Assembly: GCF_003473485.1 (NCBI RefSeq)
Contig: NC_053045.1
Location: forward strand, 56,710,494 to 56,774,493
Reading direction: 5' to 3'
Source of the DNA: Medicago truncatula
Taxonomy: Eukaryota; Streptophyta; Magnoliopsida; Fabales; Fabaceae
DNA length: 64,000 nt
Part shown: in pieces, positions 11,401-22,888 of the stretch
Position numbering within the stretch: position 1 is the stretch's first letter
How the letters are laid out: each line of letters starts with the position of its first letter
Notes under the pieces: model-generated
The model's database searches: none
What the model saw: the letters and a program-made list of their open reading frames with translations, nothing else
Told to the model about the DNA's origin: nothing
Made by a program: the position numbers and the translations under genes

Positions 11401-13849
11401 ACAACTACCAACAATAGATCGGTTCAAACGGTAAGGGGTTTAAACTTCTTAAGCACGTGGTTAGGTTCAATTTCTAATTCATACATACGAAAAAAAATAA
11501 AATTTGAAGAAGAGAACATATAACGTGTCCCATATGTTCTCAACAAAATTAACCATTATTAAACTACAGTGAAAACTTTGTAAAAATACCACGTTAAAAA
11601 AAAAAAAACTACTAAGATTTAAGCTTGGGTTTCATGTTATCTTCACCCCATAATTAACCTTGAGTGGTTTGCCATTGATTACTATAAGAGACAGACTTGT
11701 AGTGCCATATAAATCACCTTTACTATGGTGATTTGATGAAGTAAATTGCAAGAAAGGCCGTTTACCAAGCAATAATGAGAACTTCTGCCATTAATTAAAA
11801 TATAATAGCCACAGCCGTAAATACACGACAATGTTTGTCGTGTAATTTGCACGAACATGTTTGTAACTATCATTTGCTATCTTTTTTTAATTTGGATTCA
11901 ATATAAAATGATAAATTTTGCTTGTGCTGTATATTTTCTATGAGAAATCATAAAAACATCTTATTTGGTGGTCTAAACACGCGTCTTACCTCACCATTGC
12001 TTTGGTAACATTGTTTTTTAATTCATAATATTGGAAGTGGGTTATGTATATCAGTTATTGCTTAACATTGTTTTTTAATATACTACTATATACAAAAGCA
12101 TCAATAACCAAAAAGAAATCCATTTATAAAGTGAATTAAGTGTTGTTCAACATGTTGTGTGGCTTTCGTGTGTTGATTTTGTCGTGCTGTATAGCAGCGC
12201 TTTTAAATATAATAGCCACAACCATAAATTTTCTTCCAATGCCCAAATATTCGTTTGTTATCATTTTCTAAATTGAGTGTCACATGGGTAGGATTTGTGA
12301 AAACCAAGGATTTTTTTAGGACAATTGCTTAGGTGAGTGTCACATGTCATATACAATACAACGATGGTTGAAAATCGTTCAAAACTTCGACAATAAATAA
12401 TGTCATCGCTTTAAGTAGAAGTTCATGCTCATATGTTACAAGTTATAGCTTAGAGAGTAACTTTATTGGTGTTGATTCAATTAAAAAAAGAGAGAAAATA
12501 AATACAAATTGAGTTTTGAAACACTAATATTCGTTTTTTTTTGTCTTTTCTCCGGAAGTGTCATTGATGGGTTGTCATTCTAGTTGTAAAGAAGAGTAAT
12601 ACCATGAATTTTTACTTTGAGGGGAGCGCAACGATCATTATTAGAATTTCGAACGATTTTCAAATATTGAAACATTGTAAATTATATAAGATGCTTCCCC
12701 CCAACTTGAAGCCGCATTTTTTGATTTAGAAAATCCTTCTCAACTTATTAAAGCCATGCCTCCTCGCGTCCTTGTTTGCTGCTTTTTTAGTAGGACTCCG
12801 GAGTTTACAAGTCGCACACTACACATCAACTACTTGCGTTTATACCCCTCGTTAACAGTTGAACAAATGAATTATTGGTACAATTTTTCTCCCTGCAAAA
12901 GTATTCAATTACCACTTCTCGCTTGCCTATTTAGCAATCAGTGTAAAGTTATGAAAAATAAGCAGTTGTTTTATGCTAATTAGAAACAAAACTATGCAAT
13001 TCAGACTTCCAAATATTTCAGCAATTGAATACTCAGAGATACAAGTTAAGCTTGTTCGTTCATTCATGTTTTAATAATCCATGAGGAATAAATTATTGCT
13101 ACACCTCAGCAGTTGCAAACTGAATTGATGAAAGCCTATACAGAAAATCCAATTTTGAAGTAAAGTGCAGATAAAAAAGACTTATCAGTATCACCTATGA
13201 TTTACTTCTACATTGGTTCAAAAGTTAATGTCTTAAAACATCTTCAAGCTTCGAAGATTCTGATTTTGTACCAACATAAACTGTATTAGGTAACCATCTT
13301 TCTTTTTATTAGTGAAAAGAAGATAAAGAACATCCAACACCTAAAATCTTTACTTTTTTCTTTATATCATTTCACACTCATTGATAAACCAATGCTTTCA
13401 TCAAAGTCATTTAACATGACATTGACAAGTTTTAAAATTTGAACTACTAAAAATGTGAAAAGCATAAAGGAAGGAGCAAGAATGTTGAACACCATAGCTT
13501 TATATATATATATGATTAAATTTTGATTAAAGCTATGATAATTTTCAAACACAAATCTTTAGAGGAACCTTCACCCTCAAGATACACTACAGAGAGGTTT
13601 TCTAGTGGCCAAACCAGATCTACAATGCAATTGATCCTCTCTTAAACACGACTCACAGACAAAAACACAACAAAATATTCACCTGTACAATATAGATGAG
13701 CAGGAGTAACATTCAACAGGAAAACCACATAGAATCTAATTTTATATTGATTACAATACATATGAACTATAAACAGATTATTGACTATTATTTACATAAA
13801 GTGAAAAAAAACATGTCCTTATTCAGCTTGGCTTCAGGGTGAAATGATG
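8452..13849. other. Gene-free intergenic region, 5.4 kb
   Basis: AT-rich DNA in which I can support no gene on either strand. The open frames are short and unlike known families. A 32/33-bp tandem duplication lies at 9260-9324, and two diverged copies of a segment starting AATATAATAGCCACA lie near 11799 and 12209. Confidence 0.5.
9260..9324. repeat. Two-copy tandem repeat, 32/33-bp unit
   Basis: Copies at 9260-9291 and 9292-9324 differ by one inserted G. Both contain TTTTCCGTCTAAACAAAGAG. Confidence 0.9.
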
Positions 13850-15627
13850 TCATTGGTCATCATTGTTTATCTTGATCTCTATCAGTTGCTCAATTGGTTG
13901 GCGGCATATAGGGCAATTGTTTGATTGAACCCGCAAAGCTTTTGCACACTCGCCGCACATACACTGAAAAATACAACAAATGTAATATGAAAATAATCAA
14001 AATAGTGAAGTGGATATAATGCAACATAATACACATTATGTGAAACCCAAACAAACAACTAGTAATGATACCATGTGTCGGCAAGGTAAGACAGCAGTAT
14101 CCTTTGGTTCTGTCATGCATATTACACACTCCTTTCCAGGATCATTACGATCGAAATCAGGTGCTGTTGAGTTACCAATTCCATACAACTCTCTGAGCTC
14201 ATAACGAACTTGATCGATCCATAGAATCTGCCTAACTACTTTAACCTGGAAAGAACCAGTGTCACTGTTTTTCTCCAAGACAGCTTGAGTTATTTGCATG
14301 TGAGGGGATGCATCTGCTAAGGAACTGACAGGAGTATCATGATCTTGCAAAGGCGTTGATTCAGCGCATATGACGAGGGGAAATATGTCTTCTTCAGGTG
14401 AAGGGTTTGAAAGATCATCCAAATCAAAGAAACCTAAGTCAATGCCTGTTCCTGATGGCTGACAAAATTTCTGGCCAACTCCTTTCTGGAATGGGAACGT
14501 GATCGGCTCAAATGCTTCGGGAAATAGAGGAACAAACCTACATTGATGTTCTTCTTCTCTGGCTATGTAGAAGATTGTAATTCTGGTCATTACAAATAAA
14601 AGGATCATAACAACATTAGAAAAGAAAAAAGAGATTCATGCCATCAATGAAGCACTGTCACAGACACACATATAGAACACGACTGATACATCGACACCAG
14701 TAGTAATTAAAAAAATAAAAATAATTGAAAGTAACAACATATGTCGGTGTCGACACAAACACGTGTCGGACACAGGACACACCTTCAATATTAAGTGTGG
14801 TGCTGCTAAATAGCATTTCATTATATACATTTGATAATCATTCAATTATTTAAATATTTTCTTCATAATCAGTAAAACAAACAAGCAAAATGGTTGTAAT
14901 TTTCAGCTCTAAGTCTAACCACCTAATTAAAACTGCTGAGAATGATATTACACACGGAAAAGTAAAATTGAAGAGCATAAAGAGATGCAATTGTGAAAAT
15001 TGCATTATATTGACAGGAGCAGTTTAATTAAGATAAACAGAAACTAATAGCCTAATTACTATGCAATGGCGAAAAATAGACCGCACAACACTCTATAGCT
15101 TTTGCAAAATCACAATGGCTCACCGTGATACCAAACATGCAGTAAGAAAAGTAGAAAAGGCGTTAAAAGACGGACCTGCCAGGAAAGAGGGCATCAAAAA
15201 CAAAGGAAATCAAGTGGTGATCGGGATTGTTGGGATCCTGGTAAAGCTGCAGAGTGTGTTTATGCAAGTTCACATCATTCCTTACCTTCTTTGCAGTTTC
15301 ATGGTCAGTGTATGGAGGTGGTGGTGGAAGTGCTTGAACAACATTTACATCAATATCAAGGGGTTGAGTATTTGTTGTTGCATAGAAAGGATGGTGAGGC
15401 TGAGGCAGCATGGAATTGGCAGGAGTATATCCATTTGAGTAGTATTGATGAGGAGGGAAGTAACCTTGAGGAGGCTGTGGCTGTGGCTGTGGCTGTGGCA
15501 TCAAAGGCTGAGGCTGAGAAGAGTAATAATAGTAAGGAGGTGGTGGATAGTGTTCATGGTAACTATTATGTCTTCTTCTACTTATGTTTCTGTTATTACT
15601 GTTATTATTACTCCATGAACCACCCAT
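13850..15627 (-). CDS. LUL-type RING E3 ubiquitin ligase (LOG2-like), 3 exons
   Basis: Exons on the minus strand are 15627-15176, 14582-14072 and 13963-13850. Phases agree and the product is 358 aa. The N-terminus begins Met-Gly-Gly, as expected for the N-myristoylated LUL family, followed by a Pro/Tyr/Gln-rich tail to about residue 100. The conserved substrate-binding (DAR2-like) domain follows, including VRNDVNLHK and GVGQKFCQPSGTGID. A C-terminal C3HC4 RING spans about 303-344 (CVIC, PCRHMCMCGECAK, CPIC). LUL proteins are membrane-associated ubiquitin ligases; LOG2 ubiquitinates the amino-acid-export regulator GDU1. The 593-bp first intron contains GTGTCGG/CCGACAC-rich sequence common in legume introns. 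The nearest Arabidopsis relatives by recall are LUL3 and LUL4. Confidence 0.96.
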
Positions 15628-16430
15628 CTCACACTCACTCTCTCAACTGAATTGGAACAGGATGGTGTGTGTCAACTCCAGATCCAATTCTTTTTTCTTT
15701 TCCACCAACACAAAACACCACTTGCCAATTTTTAATCCTTGTTTCCCTTTTCATCTTTTCTTTGGCGTGTATATATTTACTTCATAAATATATTATAAAA
15801 AATTACAATGTGTTAGGAAAAAAGTAAAAGATATTTTTTGTATGATTATTTAAGTTTAAACACACGTAGCTTGTTAGGCTAAGGATTGGTTTTTCTTGTA
15901 AACTGCAAACACTATCTTAATTTTTTTATAGAAATAACTTATACATAAAATACACATTCAACGAAAAATTGTCACTCGGATTTGAAGATTTCTTCATCAT
16001 AAGAGTTGACTGGAGATAGATGACATTAATCAACCATTATCTAAAAAGTATCCAATTTCTTAGTTTTTTGCTTAAAAAATGAACAACGTAAGAAATTGAT
16101 TAAAGTGGTTGATAAACTTGAAGCAACAAAGCATTATTTATGTGTTTGTATTGACTATTGAGCAAAGGTAGAAGAAGTCTAACAATTAATTAATAATAAT
16201 ACACATGGGGCGTAAGAGTATTACAAGTTGTTCAATTATTCTACTCCAAATGTTACAAAACTCAAGTCAAGTTTTGAACTATGCGGATGATATGATAATT
16301 AACTAAAGATATTCCCAATGCATAGCTCTTGTGAAGTTAGTAAACGGTTGTGATACAACGTAGAGGGTTTCAGAAAACAAGAACAAAATGATTCCAACAA
16401 ATCCTCCAGATTAATATAATTGAGGTCCAA
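15628..16430. other. Intergenic between the LUL and BUD31 genes
   Basis: Leader and promoter of the LUL gene at the left and the 3' flank of BUD31 at the right. No other feature seen. Confidence 0.5.
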
Positions 16431-18792
16431 TCAATCCCCACTTGCACAACCCTTGCAACCACAATGAACACACTCTATAACCTTCTCCTCCCTGAGCTCC
16501 TTGGGCACTCTGCATACACAAGTGGTGGCGAAATTGTGATCGCGTGGCTGTATGCACCTCAAGCAGCATAGGCGTTCATAACCAGGCTGCAATCCAGAAA
16601 CAAAATAATCATTACTCAATTGCTCATACAGAATAAAAATCACCACTTGAAGAAAGCCATATATTTCATTTTCAACCGTTCTTAGAAATAAAAAGTAGAT
16701 CAATTAACTGAAGGCAATGAAAAGGCATTAAACAACAGTGATATTGGTGATTTTCAGAATATTCAAGCAATTTTTTATCACAAGTAACAATGACCTTGTA
16801 ACCTCTAGGAATTTTTTTGTAAGTTTCGATATTAATAACAGACGACAATACGACTCTCCAGTTGTAAGAGTAGATTTAGTTTATTTCACAATCAAACACA
16901 TCCTTATAGATAGCAACTACGATGTAGTTAATCTTTGATGCCAAACAATCGCTTTAGCAAAGGGGCATTAGCTCACATTTTATATATTCCTATATGGAGC
17001 CAAAACTAAGACATACATCAAACACCCATTCACTATTAAACAAGTTGGGTGTTCCCAAGATTCACGCCATTTGATTCATTCATTGAATATTCATCTGGCC
17101 CGTTACAATTGTGTGTGGGCAAATTGTGGAAGATTCTACAAGATTTAAATATAGCCAAACCAGTGAACTACAATCAGCTTTGGGTTTTGATCGAGTCTAT
17201 TATGTCTCTTGAACAATTTATTTGAGACCTTGGTTCCTTACTCACATGCATAACTTTACAACTGTCATTGATAAAACCATTTAAAAACCAAAAGTTCACT
17301 AATGGTTTGTTTGGTAGGCAAGAACTTGAAGCGAGAGAGAGACCGAAGAGAGAGATAGCAGAGAAAGATCTTATTTCTCTAGTTTGGAGCCCGAGAGAAG
17401 TGCTGAAGAGAAACCAAAACCTGTAGGCCCCACTCACTTTTTGAATCACCTCATATGTGCGAGGAAAGGAAGATATCATGTTTATTTCCATTATTACCCA
17501 CCTATCTCTCATACTCTGCTCTTATATTATATATGGGCTTGTCACGTTCAAAAATAATAATTTGGCAGATGCTTTAAATAAAAACAAAATAAATAATTCA
17601 AAAGATCTATTTATTTTAAATACTACTACTAATTTCATTCGTAAAATAAAAAATCAGTAACAATTTGAATTAATATTAATGAATACAATTCAATGCATAT
17701 GCTTTCCAAATTCAGGGATATTTTGGTATTTTCATAACTAATCTACACTTCTTGCTCTTCTATTTCTCTACTCTTTCTCTTGTAACAAACAATACTCCAA
17801 ATCTACTCTATTTCTCACATCTTTCTCTCTTCTAATATTCTCTCTCACATATTTCTCTCTTCACAATCTCTCTTTGCATCCAAACATAGTGTAAATGATC
17901 AAGTCCTTTACTTTGAAGAGTTTACTCAACACAACAATTATAATACAAATGACTTGTTGCAAATTCTAAACCTTCTACCACTGTTTCTCCTAATATTCTT
18001 GTCATATATACGGATCTAGCTAAGAAGCATCAGGCAATTTATTCTTGCACGATAAGGTGACTTATTCCTAGAGAAATGACCTTTTAGGATGATCAGAGAG
18101 CACCAGGTGCTATACCTTCTCGAGCAATTTTTTATGGTTTGTAGCAAAAACAAGGTGATTAGAATTTAAGGCAGCCAGTATCATTTGCAGTCCTACCGTG
18201 TATGTGGTAGGAGAGACATATCATATGCTTAAGGTTACTTCACCTAGGGTTACACCTTCCTACTCTTGTGGTGGTAAGAGGCAAGTGTTGGTATCCCAGA
18301 TTTAGATTTCTCACTTCTTCCTGACCGTACTTATTCTATCTCCCCTCGAATGAAATTTACTTTCCTATAAAAATACAAAATAAATACAGAAGCACTTTCA
18401 CATAAAATACCTTCTTCCATTTTGCAATGAGATTGCGATCAGCATATCCTTGATCTAAACAGAATTCATACAATTCTTTAGAAATTTCCTTTCTCTTATG
18501 GTAGAGTTCAAATACATAGCGGCTCTTCTGGTGTGCAATTTTAAATATAGGCCACAGAGTCTCACATTTTCTTTTGCCATCATGTGGGTCATTCTCAGCT
18601 GCCACATAAAGGATATAACAATATTATTTATTACTTTCAAAGATTTCAGAATGAAAAAGAATACAGTAAGGACTAAGCATAACATATAGCATACAAACCT
18701 TCCCTCATCTTTCCTTGAAGTTCACGAAGTGTAGGCTCAATTAATTCCCAGCCTTCTGGGTATTTAACTCGGCTTGTCTTTACTTTTGGCAT
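16431..18792 (-). CDS. BUD31: BUD31/G10 pre-mRNA splicing factor, 3 coding exons
   Basis: Coding exons on the minus strand are 18792-18699, 18598-18411 and 16586-16431. Phases agree and the product is 145 aa, against 144 aa in human. The protein starts [20 protein letters not shown]. It carries the G10 signature, with the [16 protein letters not shown] core, [19 protein letters not shown], and a C-terminal Cys-rich zinc-binding block from C101 ([22 protein letters not shown]). BUD31 is a nuclear core subunit of the activated spliceosome, bound near the U2/U6 catalytic centre. A noncoding 5' exon is likely upstream, because a good acceptor sits six bases before the ATG. The 1.8-kb last intron carries a repeat-like segment at 17298-17895. 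Confidence 0.97.
17298..17895. mobile_element. Possible non-autonomous DNA element in a BUD31 intron
   Basis: The left end reads CACTAATGGTTTGTTTGG and is followed by GA-rich tracts. The right end is the near-complement, ending CATCCAAACATAGTG after CT-rich tracts. The CACTA-like termini and the inverted GA/CT-rich arms suggest a fold-back element, but I see no matching target duplication. Confidence 0.35.
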
Positions 18793-18892
18793 TTTTATCT
18801 GTCAAAGGAAAATATGACAAATAAGGTTCACTTTACATACATTCTAGCAAGTAACATAAATGGAACTTCAAAGGGACAAGCTATGAAGTTGT

Positions 18893-19425
18893 GATAGGTC
18901 TATTCTACCATTGTTAAAAAGCACAGTTAGTAGGTTATTTAAGAAGAGTTCAGTCGGTTAGTTAGGTTAAGTTAGTTAATGGATATAATAATAAGCCATG
19001 TTGCCTACAACCTAAGAGAGTGAGCTATCTTATCAATTGTATAGACTTGGGGCTTTTTGGCACTGGGAAAATCTAGAGTTTCTCTAATACTCTAGGTGTT
19101 CTACTGTAAATTCTGAAATTTTCCCCATTTTACCTAATAATACTAGTTGGTTTCTATTAACTGGAATCAGAGCTGGTTGTTGGTGGCTCAGAAAGGGCTG
19201 CCTTTAGAGGGGCTGACCAGAAAGACCGAGTACAGCGTTGTAGAGTGAATCTGTCCGGATGTTGGCTCTCATGGACGGTGCTACCATAGGGGATTGGGTA
19301 TTATGGGCACGCAAATTCCGCATCAGGTAGTATGGGACACTAAATGGAATATCTGCGTGACTTGGTTCACTCATATATATATATATATATATATATATCA
19401 AGAAGTGTCCCTTCGTAGCTAGCTT
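18893..19425 (+). mobile_element. Degenerate LTR retrotransposon relic with primer-binding site
   Basis: The stretch before 19160 resembles the 3' part of a Copia-type LTR (tctctaatactctaggtgtt, then tggtttctattaa). It is followed at 19161 by CTGGAATCAGAGCTGG, close to the initiator-Met tRNA primer-binding site TGGTATCAGAGC. Later sequence includes a purine-rich AAGGGAGGG near 19428 that could be a polypurine tract. There is no intact coding frame. Confidence 0.45.
19373..19398. repeat. (AT)13 microsatellite
   Basis: Uninterrupted AT dinucleotides inside the probable BUD31 5'-UTR intron. Likely to vary in length between individuals. Confidence 0.95.
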
Positions 19426-19535
19426 TTAAGGGAGGGTACTTATATATCAAGTTGGTAGTTAATAAACAAAGACAAAGAAAAGTCATTTACAAAATTAGTT
19501 ATTTATAACCTCAAATTAACTCATAAAACCAATTA

Positions 19536-19743
19536 GGGTCCATTTGGATTGGCTTATTTTTGAGCTTATGAAAAATAGCTTATGCAAATAAATAAGCTTT
19601 TACGTTAATTCATAAGTTCTCATTAACGAAAATTGTATCTTCATAAGCTGTTTTTTCATAAACTACCTTGACAAGCGTATGAATAATATATAAAAACTTA
19701 TTTATTTGCATAAGCTCAGAAATAAGCCAATCCTAACGAACCC
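19536..19743. mobile_element. Tourist-like MITE with TTA target duplication
   Basis: This 208-bp element has terminal inverted repeats starting GGGTCCATTTGGATTGGCTT at the left, with the complement at the right, and longer internal pairing (AGCTTATG / CATAAGCT). It is flanked by TTA at 19533-19535 and 19744-19746, which fits PIF/Harbinger-type insertion. It lies in the probable BUD31 5'-UTR intron. Confidence 0.85.
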
Positions 19744-20429
19744 TTAGTTTATAATGTTGGCAGTGCACACACTCGCTCTACTCTAAGTTCTGAAATAAAG
19801 TGACCACAACAGGACAACATGAGAAAAGACACACCACAGAATCCATTCTTGATGATTGAAAAACCTTAAGCAATAAGCATCATAAACTACAATAGGAAAA
19901 CCCTAAAAAAAAGTACTGAAGAACAGGCAGTGTACTAACCCTCAGACGACAATAAGCAAAGGTGAGCGGTGGTTGGTCGCACAACTGCCGGAGGCGACGG
20001 AGTTTTCCTGTCTGCGACAGCCGAGAAGAAGAATGAGAATACAATAGTGTTACTCTAGTGGTAGTGTAGTGAGTAACTTATACGATAAATAAATACTCTT
20101 AATAATAAGCGATTAATTAACTTGGTAACCAAACACGCCCTAAACTTACAAAGAGTAAGACCCAACCCTTTTTTCGCTCTTTTTCTCCTTTTTTTTTTTT
20201 TTTTTTTTGACAAAACCTACCTAATTGTTGGGAAGAAAAAAAAAAACTTAACCACCTATTTGATTTGTGAAAAAGAAAAAAAAATATTTTAGTAATTTGA
20301 AGAAAAAAATATTTTAGTAATTTGATATTAAAATTTCAAATATGGATGGATGGATAAAATAGTTGTAAATTAGAAGGTGTTTGTTTTACCATTATTCCTT
20401 AGAAATAATAAGGATCATTTTATTTCTAT

Positions 20430-21480
20430 TTTTTTAAGATGTGTTTGGTTCGTCAAAATAGAATCATGATGTAAAATTTAAGAGCATAAATTTTGAATTA
20501 GGGCCCAAATTATACCAAAGAAATCACAATAAAAAATAGATGATCAACAATTTCATCTTTCTCACATCATGTAGTGCATAAAAGTAAAATTTCATAAGGG
20601 GTCAAATTGCCATTAGTAGAAATCCTATGATTGAGAAGTCGTCATACAAACAAGACATCTTCACTAGAATTGTACTATTCCAAATGATATTCAAGAGAAC
20701 AAAAGGTTCACCAGAATCAAGTTGCCAATCCCATTTACTAGACTTGTTTTCTTTCAAAAACAATTGTATGCACCAACAAACAACACTCATTCACCTTAAA
20801 CCACAAACCCCTTTATTCACATGCATCCTCCAACAACATTTACGTAAAAGAGAAGGTAAAACTCCCTAACTAACCACTTTCTTTATCAAGACACACCTTA
20901 TTTCATTTCACGTGATGAACTTTCTTAGTTTCCTCGCTACCTCCCAGAAAAGATCACAAAAAAATATATTTAAGAAGAGATTTAGTAAATGAGATTATAC
21001 ATGTGAAAGTCTTGAAGAAAGAAAATAGACTAGTAGTGAGGACAAGACAAATTTCAAAAGAACCAATCAATCACCTATTGAAAGATTCCTATTATTTCAT
21101 CTAGTAAATTTTTTCTTAATAAAATCAAAGTATAAAGTAACGAAAACATAAACAACAAGGGTTGCCTCCTACATGGAGACTAATATATAATAAAGGAATA
21201 TGACTAACTCTCCCATTAAAAACAATTGAAACTTTTGTCAACCAAGCATCAGACACATTCGCATCCACCAACATACTCTTATGAAAATTAACTTTTCACA
21301 CAATCATCTCAAACATGATAAAATTAGCTTTCAGTGCCCTAATATTCACCCAAATGTTTACACCTAATATCAGTGTATCATCAGTAAATTACAAATAAGA
21401 AATAGGCACAAGTGCTGAAGATCTGTCTTTATACATCGTGTATAAACCAACCTCAATTGGAGTGTTCATCAGTAGAGTAG
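20430..21480 (-). mobile_element. Decayed L1-type LINE: RT and zf-RVT fragments
   Basis: On the minus strand the region 21480-21170 still reads as L1-type reverse transcriptase. It includes the degenerate catalytic box FTDDTLILGV, then NIRALKANF and KVNFHKSMLV. Farther downstream, 20900-20500 reads like the C-terminal zinc-binding (zf-RVT) domain, with RLLNHRISTNGNL and DEIVDHLFF. Several in-frame stops are present, so the element is dead. Part of it is directly repeated just outside the RT block. Confidence 0.7.
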
Positions 21481-21640
21481 ACTAGTGGTGAAGACAAGAC
21501 AAATGTCAGAAGAACCAATCGATCACCTAATGAAAGATTCCTATTATTTCATGTAGAATTTTTTTTTCTTAATATGATCAAAGCATAAAGTTCCAAAAAC
21601 ATAAACGACGAGGGTTGCCTCTTATAGGAAGCTCATTAAC
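21025..21640. repeat. Diverged direct duplication (~160 bp) in the LINE relic
   Basis: The segment 21025-21185 (tagactagtagtgaggacaa...) recurs at about 21475-21640 with roughly 85-90% identity. Both contain AAGATTCCTATTATTTCAT and GGGTTGCCTC. The two copies bracket the RT fragment, suggesting internal rearrangement of the element. Confidence 0.75.
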
Positions 21641-22393
21641 AATTTAAGTTCAATCACTTGATTAACTAAGGCGGGGGGAGGTGAAACCTGTTCTCAACTC
21701 GCTCCTATGTCATACCTAACTTGGGACAAAGTCGAGTCTCGTACTAATAAGTATTTTATGATCCACGAGGAATATTCTTATATTCATATTAGGGTTTCTA
21801 AAAATTAAAATCACTGATTGAATAAATTTTTGGTCTACTTTCCTTAAAAAATAATAATATTGGTCTACTAAAATTCTGTTAATCTAAAAAATTTCTTCTC
21901 AGTATAATTTCACTCATTCTATGTTTATAGAATTGGTCTCTAACGATTTTTGTTTTTTTGTTTTGCCGATTGGACATACAAAAACACTTCGGCCTTTTCA
22001 ACATGGACATGTTAAATTATGTTGAGTATTTTAAAATGTCTCTTAAAAAGTTCGTGTGGCAAATGCTTACATGCATTCCTCTATTATACTATAGCAAAAA
22101 AAAAAAACATGCAAGATGATGAACCAATTCTAAAAACGTAGAATACAGTATAAGAACAAATTTCCATAAAATAAAAAAAAAAAAAGAACAAATTTAAGAT
22201 TTCTTTTTAGTAAATCCCAACTCCTATTCATTTTTCACACTTCTTCATTCTTGTCTGTCATATAATCTCCCTTGGTAAACATTAGAACAAAATTATGTTA
22301 CAACAATACATGCAAAAAGAAAACATAAACCCAGAACTAAAGAAGAAAAAAATATGTCACTTCCAACCCTTGACAAACAAATAGTGTAAAAAG
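21641..22393. other. Intergenic, 3' side of the unknown gene
   Basis: AT-rich DNA. The right part is probably the 3' UTR of the gene ending at 22394. No other feature seen. Confidence 0.5.
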
Positions 22394-22888
22394 TCAAATT
22401 GAGCAGAAATCTGGCCTCATTCTCTTCCGAACTGATATAGAACCTCTTTGATGATCCCTAAAGATTTTGATCTCTGAAGAATCCCTCATATCCTCAAGAC
22501 TAATATACTGTTGCTTAACCATCTTTAAGGAATTATGACACCCAGTGTCATGAATCCAAATATAAGGATGACTAGTTTCATCATAGGAATACAACAAGTT
22601 CTTCAAATTTTCACCAACACTGCCATTCCTAGGCATATATGCCTTATATATGTTTTTACATTTGAGTCTCTTTGAAGACCCTGGCTTCAATGTATGAATC
22701 TTTTTCAGTATTGATCCCACCCTTATTTGCAGCTCCACTGGCTTATCACTCAGGTTCCATATCCTCGTCCCGAATCCCGAGCCTTGTGCTTGGTCGCGAC
22801 AGCCGTCAAAGCAACCACCAAGAGATGGAAGGCTAAAACCTTGCACTTTTCCCATGAGAGACTTCATGTGTTTCTTATTCTTGCTCAT
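22394..22888 (-). CDS. Conserved-looking plant protein of unknown function, single exon
   Basis: A complete 164-aa frame running from ATG at 22888 to a stop at 22394, with coding-like composition and no interruption. The N-terminus is basic with a short Gly/Cys segment (LGGCFDGC). The core has a beta-strand-rich look: GFGTRIWNLSDKPVELQIRV, then a Lys-rich stretch (KPGSSKRLKCKNIYKAYMP), then YDETSHPYIWIHDTG. The C-terminus is basic (ISVRKRMRPDFC). No signal peptide or membrane segment is seen. I believe related proteins exist across dicots, but I cannot name the family or give it a function. It lies alone between the LINE relic and the TVP38 gene. Confidence 0.8.
   Translation of the reverse strand: MSKNKKHMKSLMGKVQGFSLPSLGGCFDGCRDQAQGSGFGTRIWNLSDKPVELQIRVGSILKKIHTLKPGSSKRLKCKNIYKAYMPRNGSVGENLKNLLYSYDETSHPYIWIHDTGCHNSLKMVKQQYISLEDMRDSSEIKIFRDHQRGSISVRKRMRPDFCSI

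Larger units (their letters stand above)
18799..19939 (-). other. Probable 5'-UTR intron of BUD31
   Basis: Reading the minus strand, a donor GAGG|GTTAGT lies at 19940/19939 and an acceptor TTTGACAG at 18806-18799. This places a noncoding first exon at about 19940-20040. It is inferred from splice-site quality and from the short gap to the ATG. The intron has collected an LTR-retrotransposon relic, an AT microsatellite and a MITE. Confidence 0.5.

Noticed and set aside
12756-12983. 75-codon plus-strand frame as a gene
   Set aside because: No recognisable domain, no supporting splice partners and AT-rich neighbours; length is within chance.
14690-14790. GTGTCGG/CCGACAC-rich stretch in the LUL intron as a regulatory element
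   Set aside because: Similar CGACACC-rich text occurs in hydrolase intron 2 near 55597-55620, so it is more likely a dispersed repeat; borders could not be fixed.
15163-15650. Plus-strand frames over 15061-15650
   Set aside because: Antisense shadows of the LUL first exon, driven by its Pro/Gln-rich codons.
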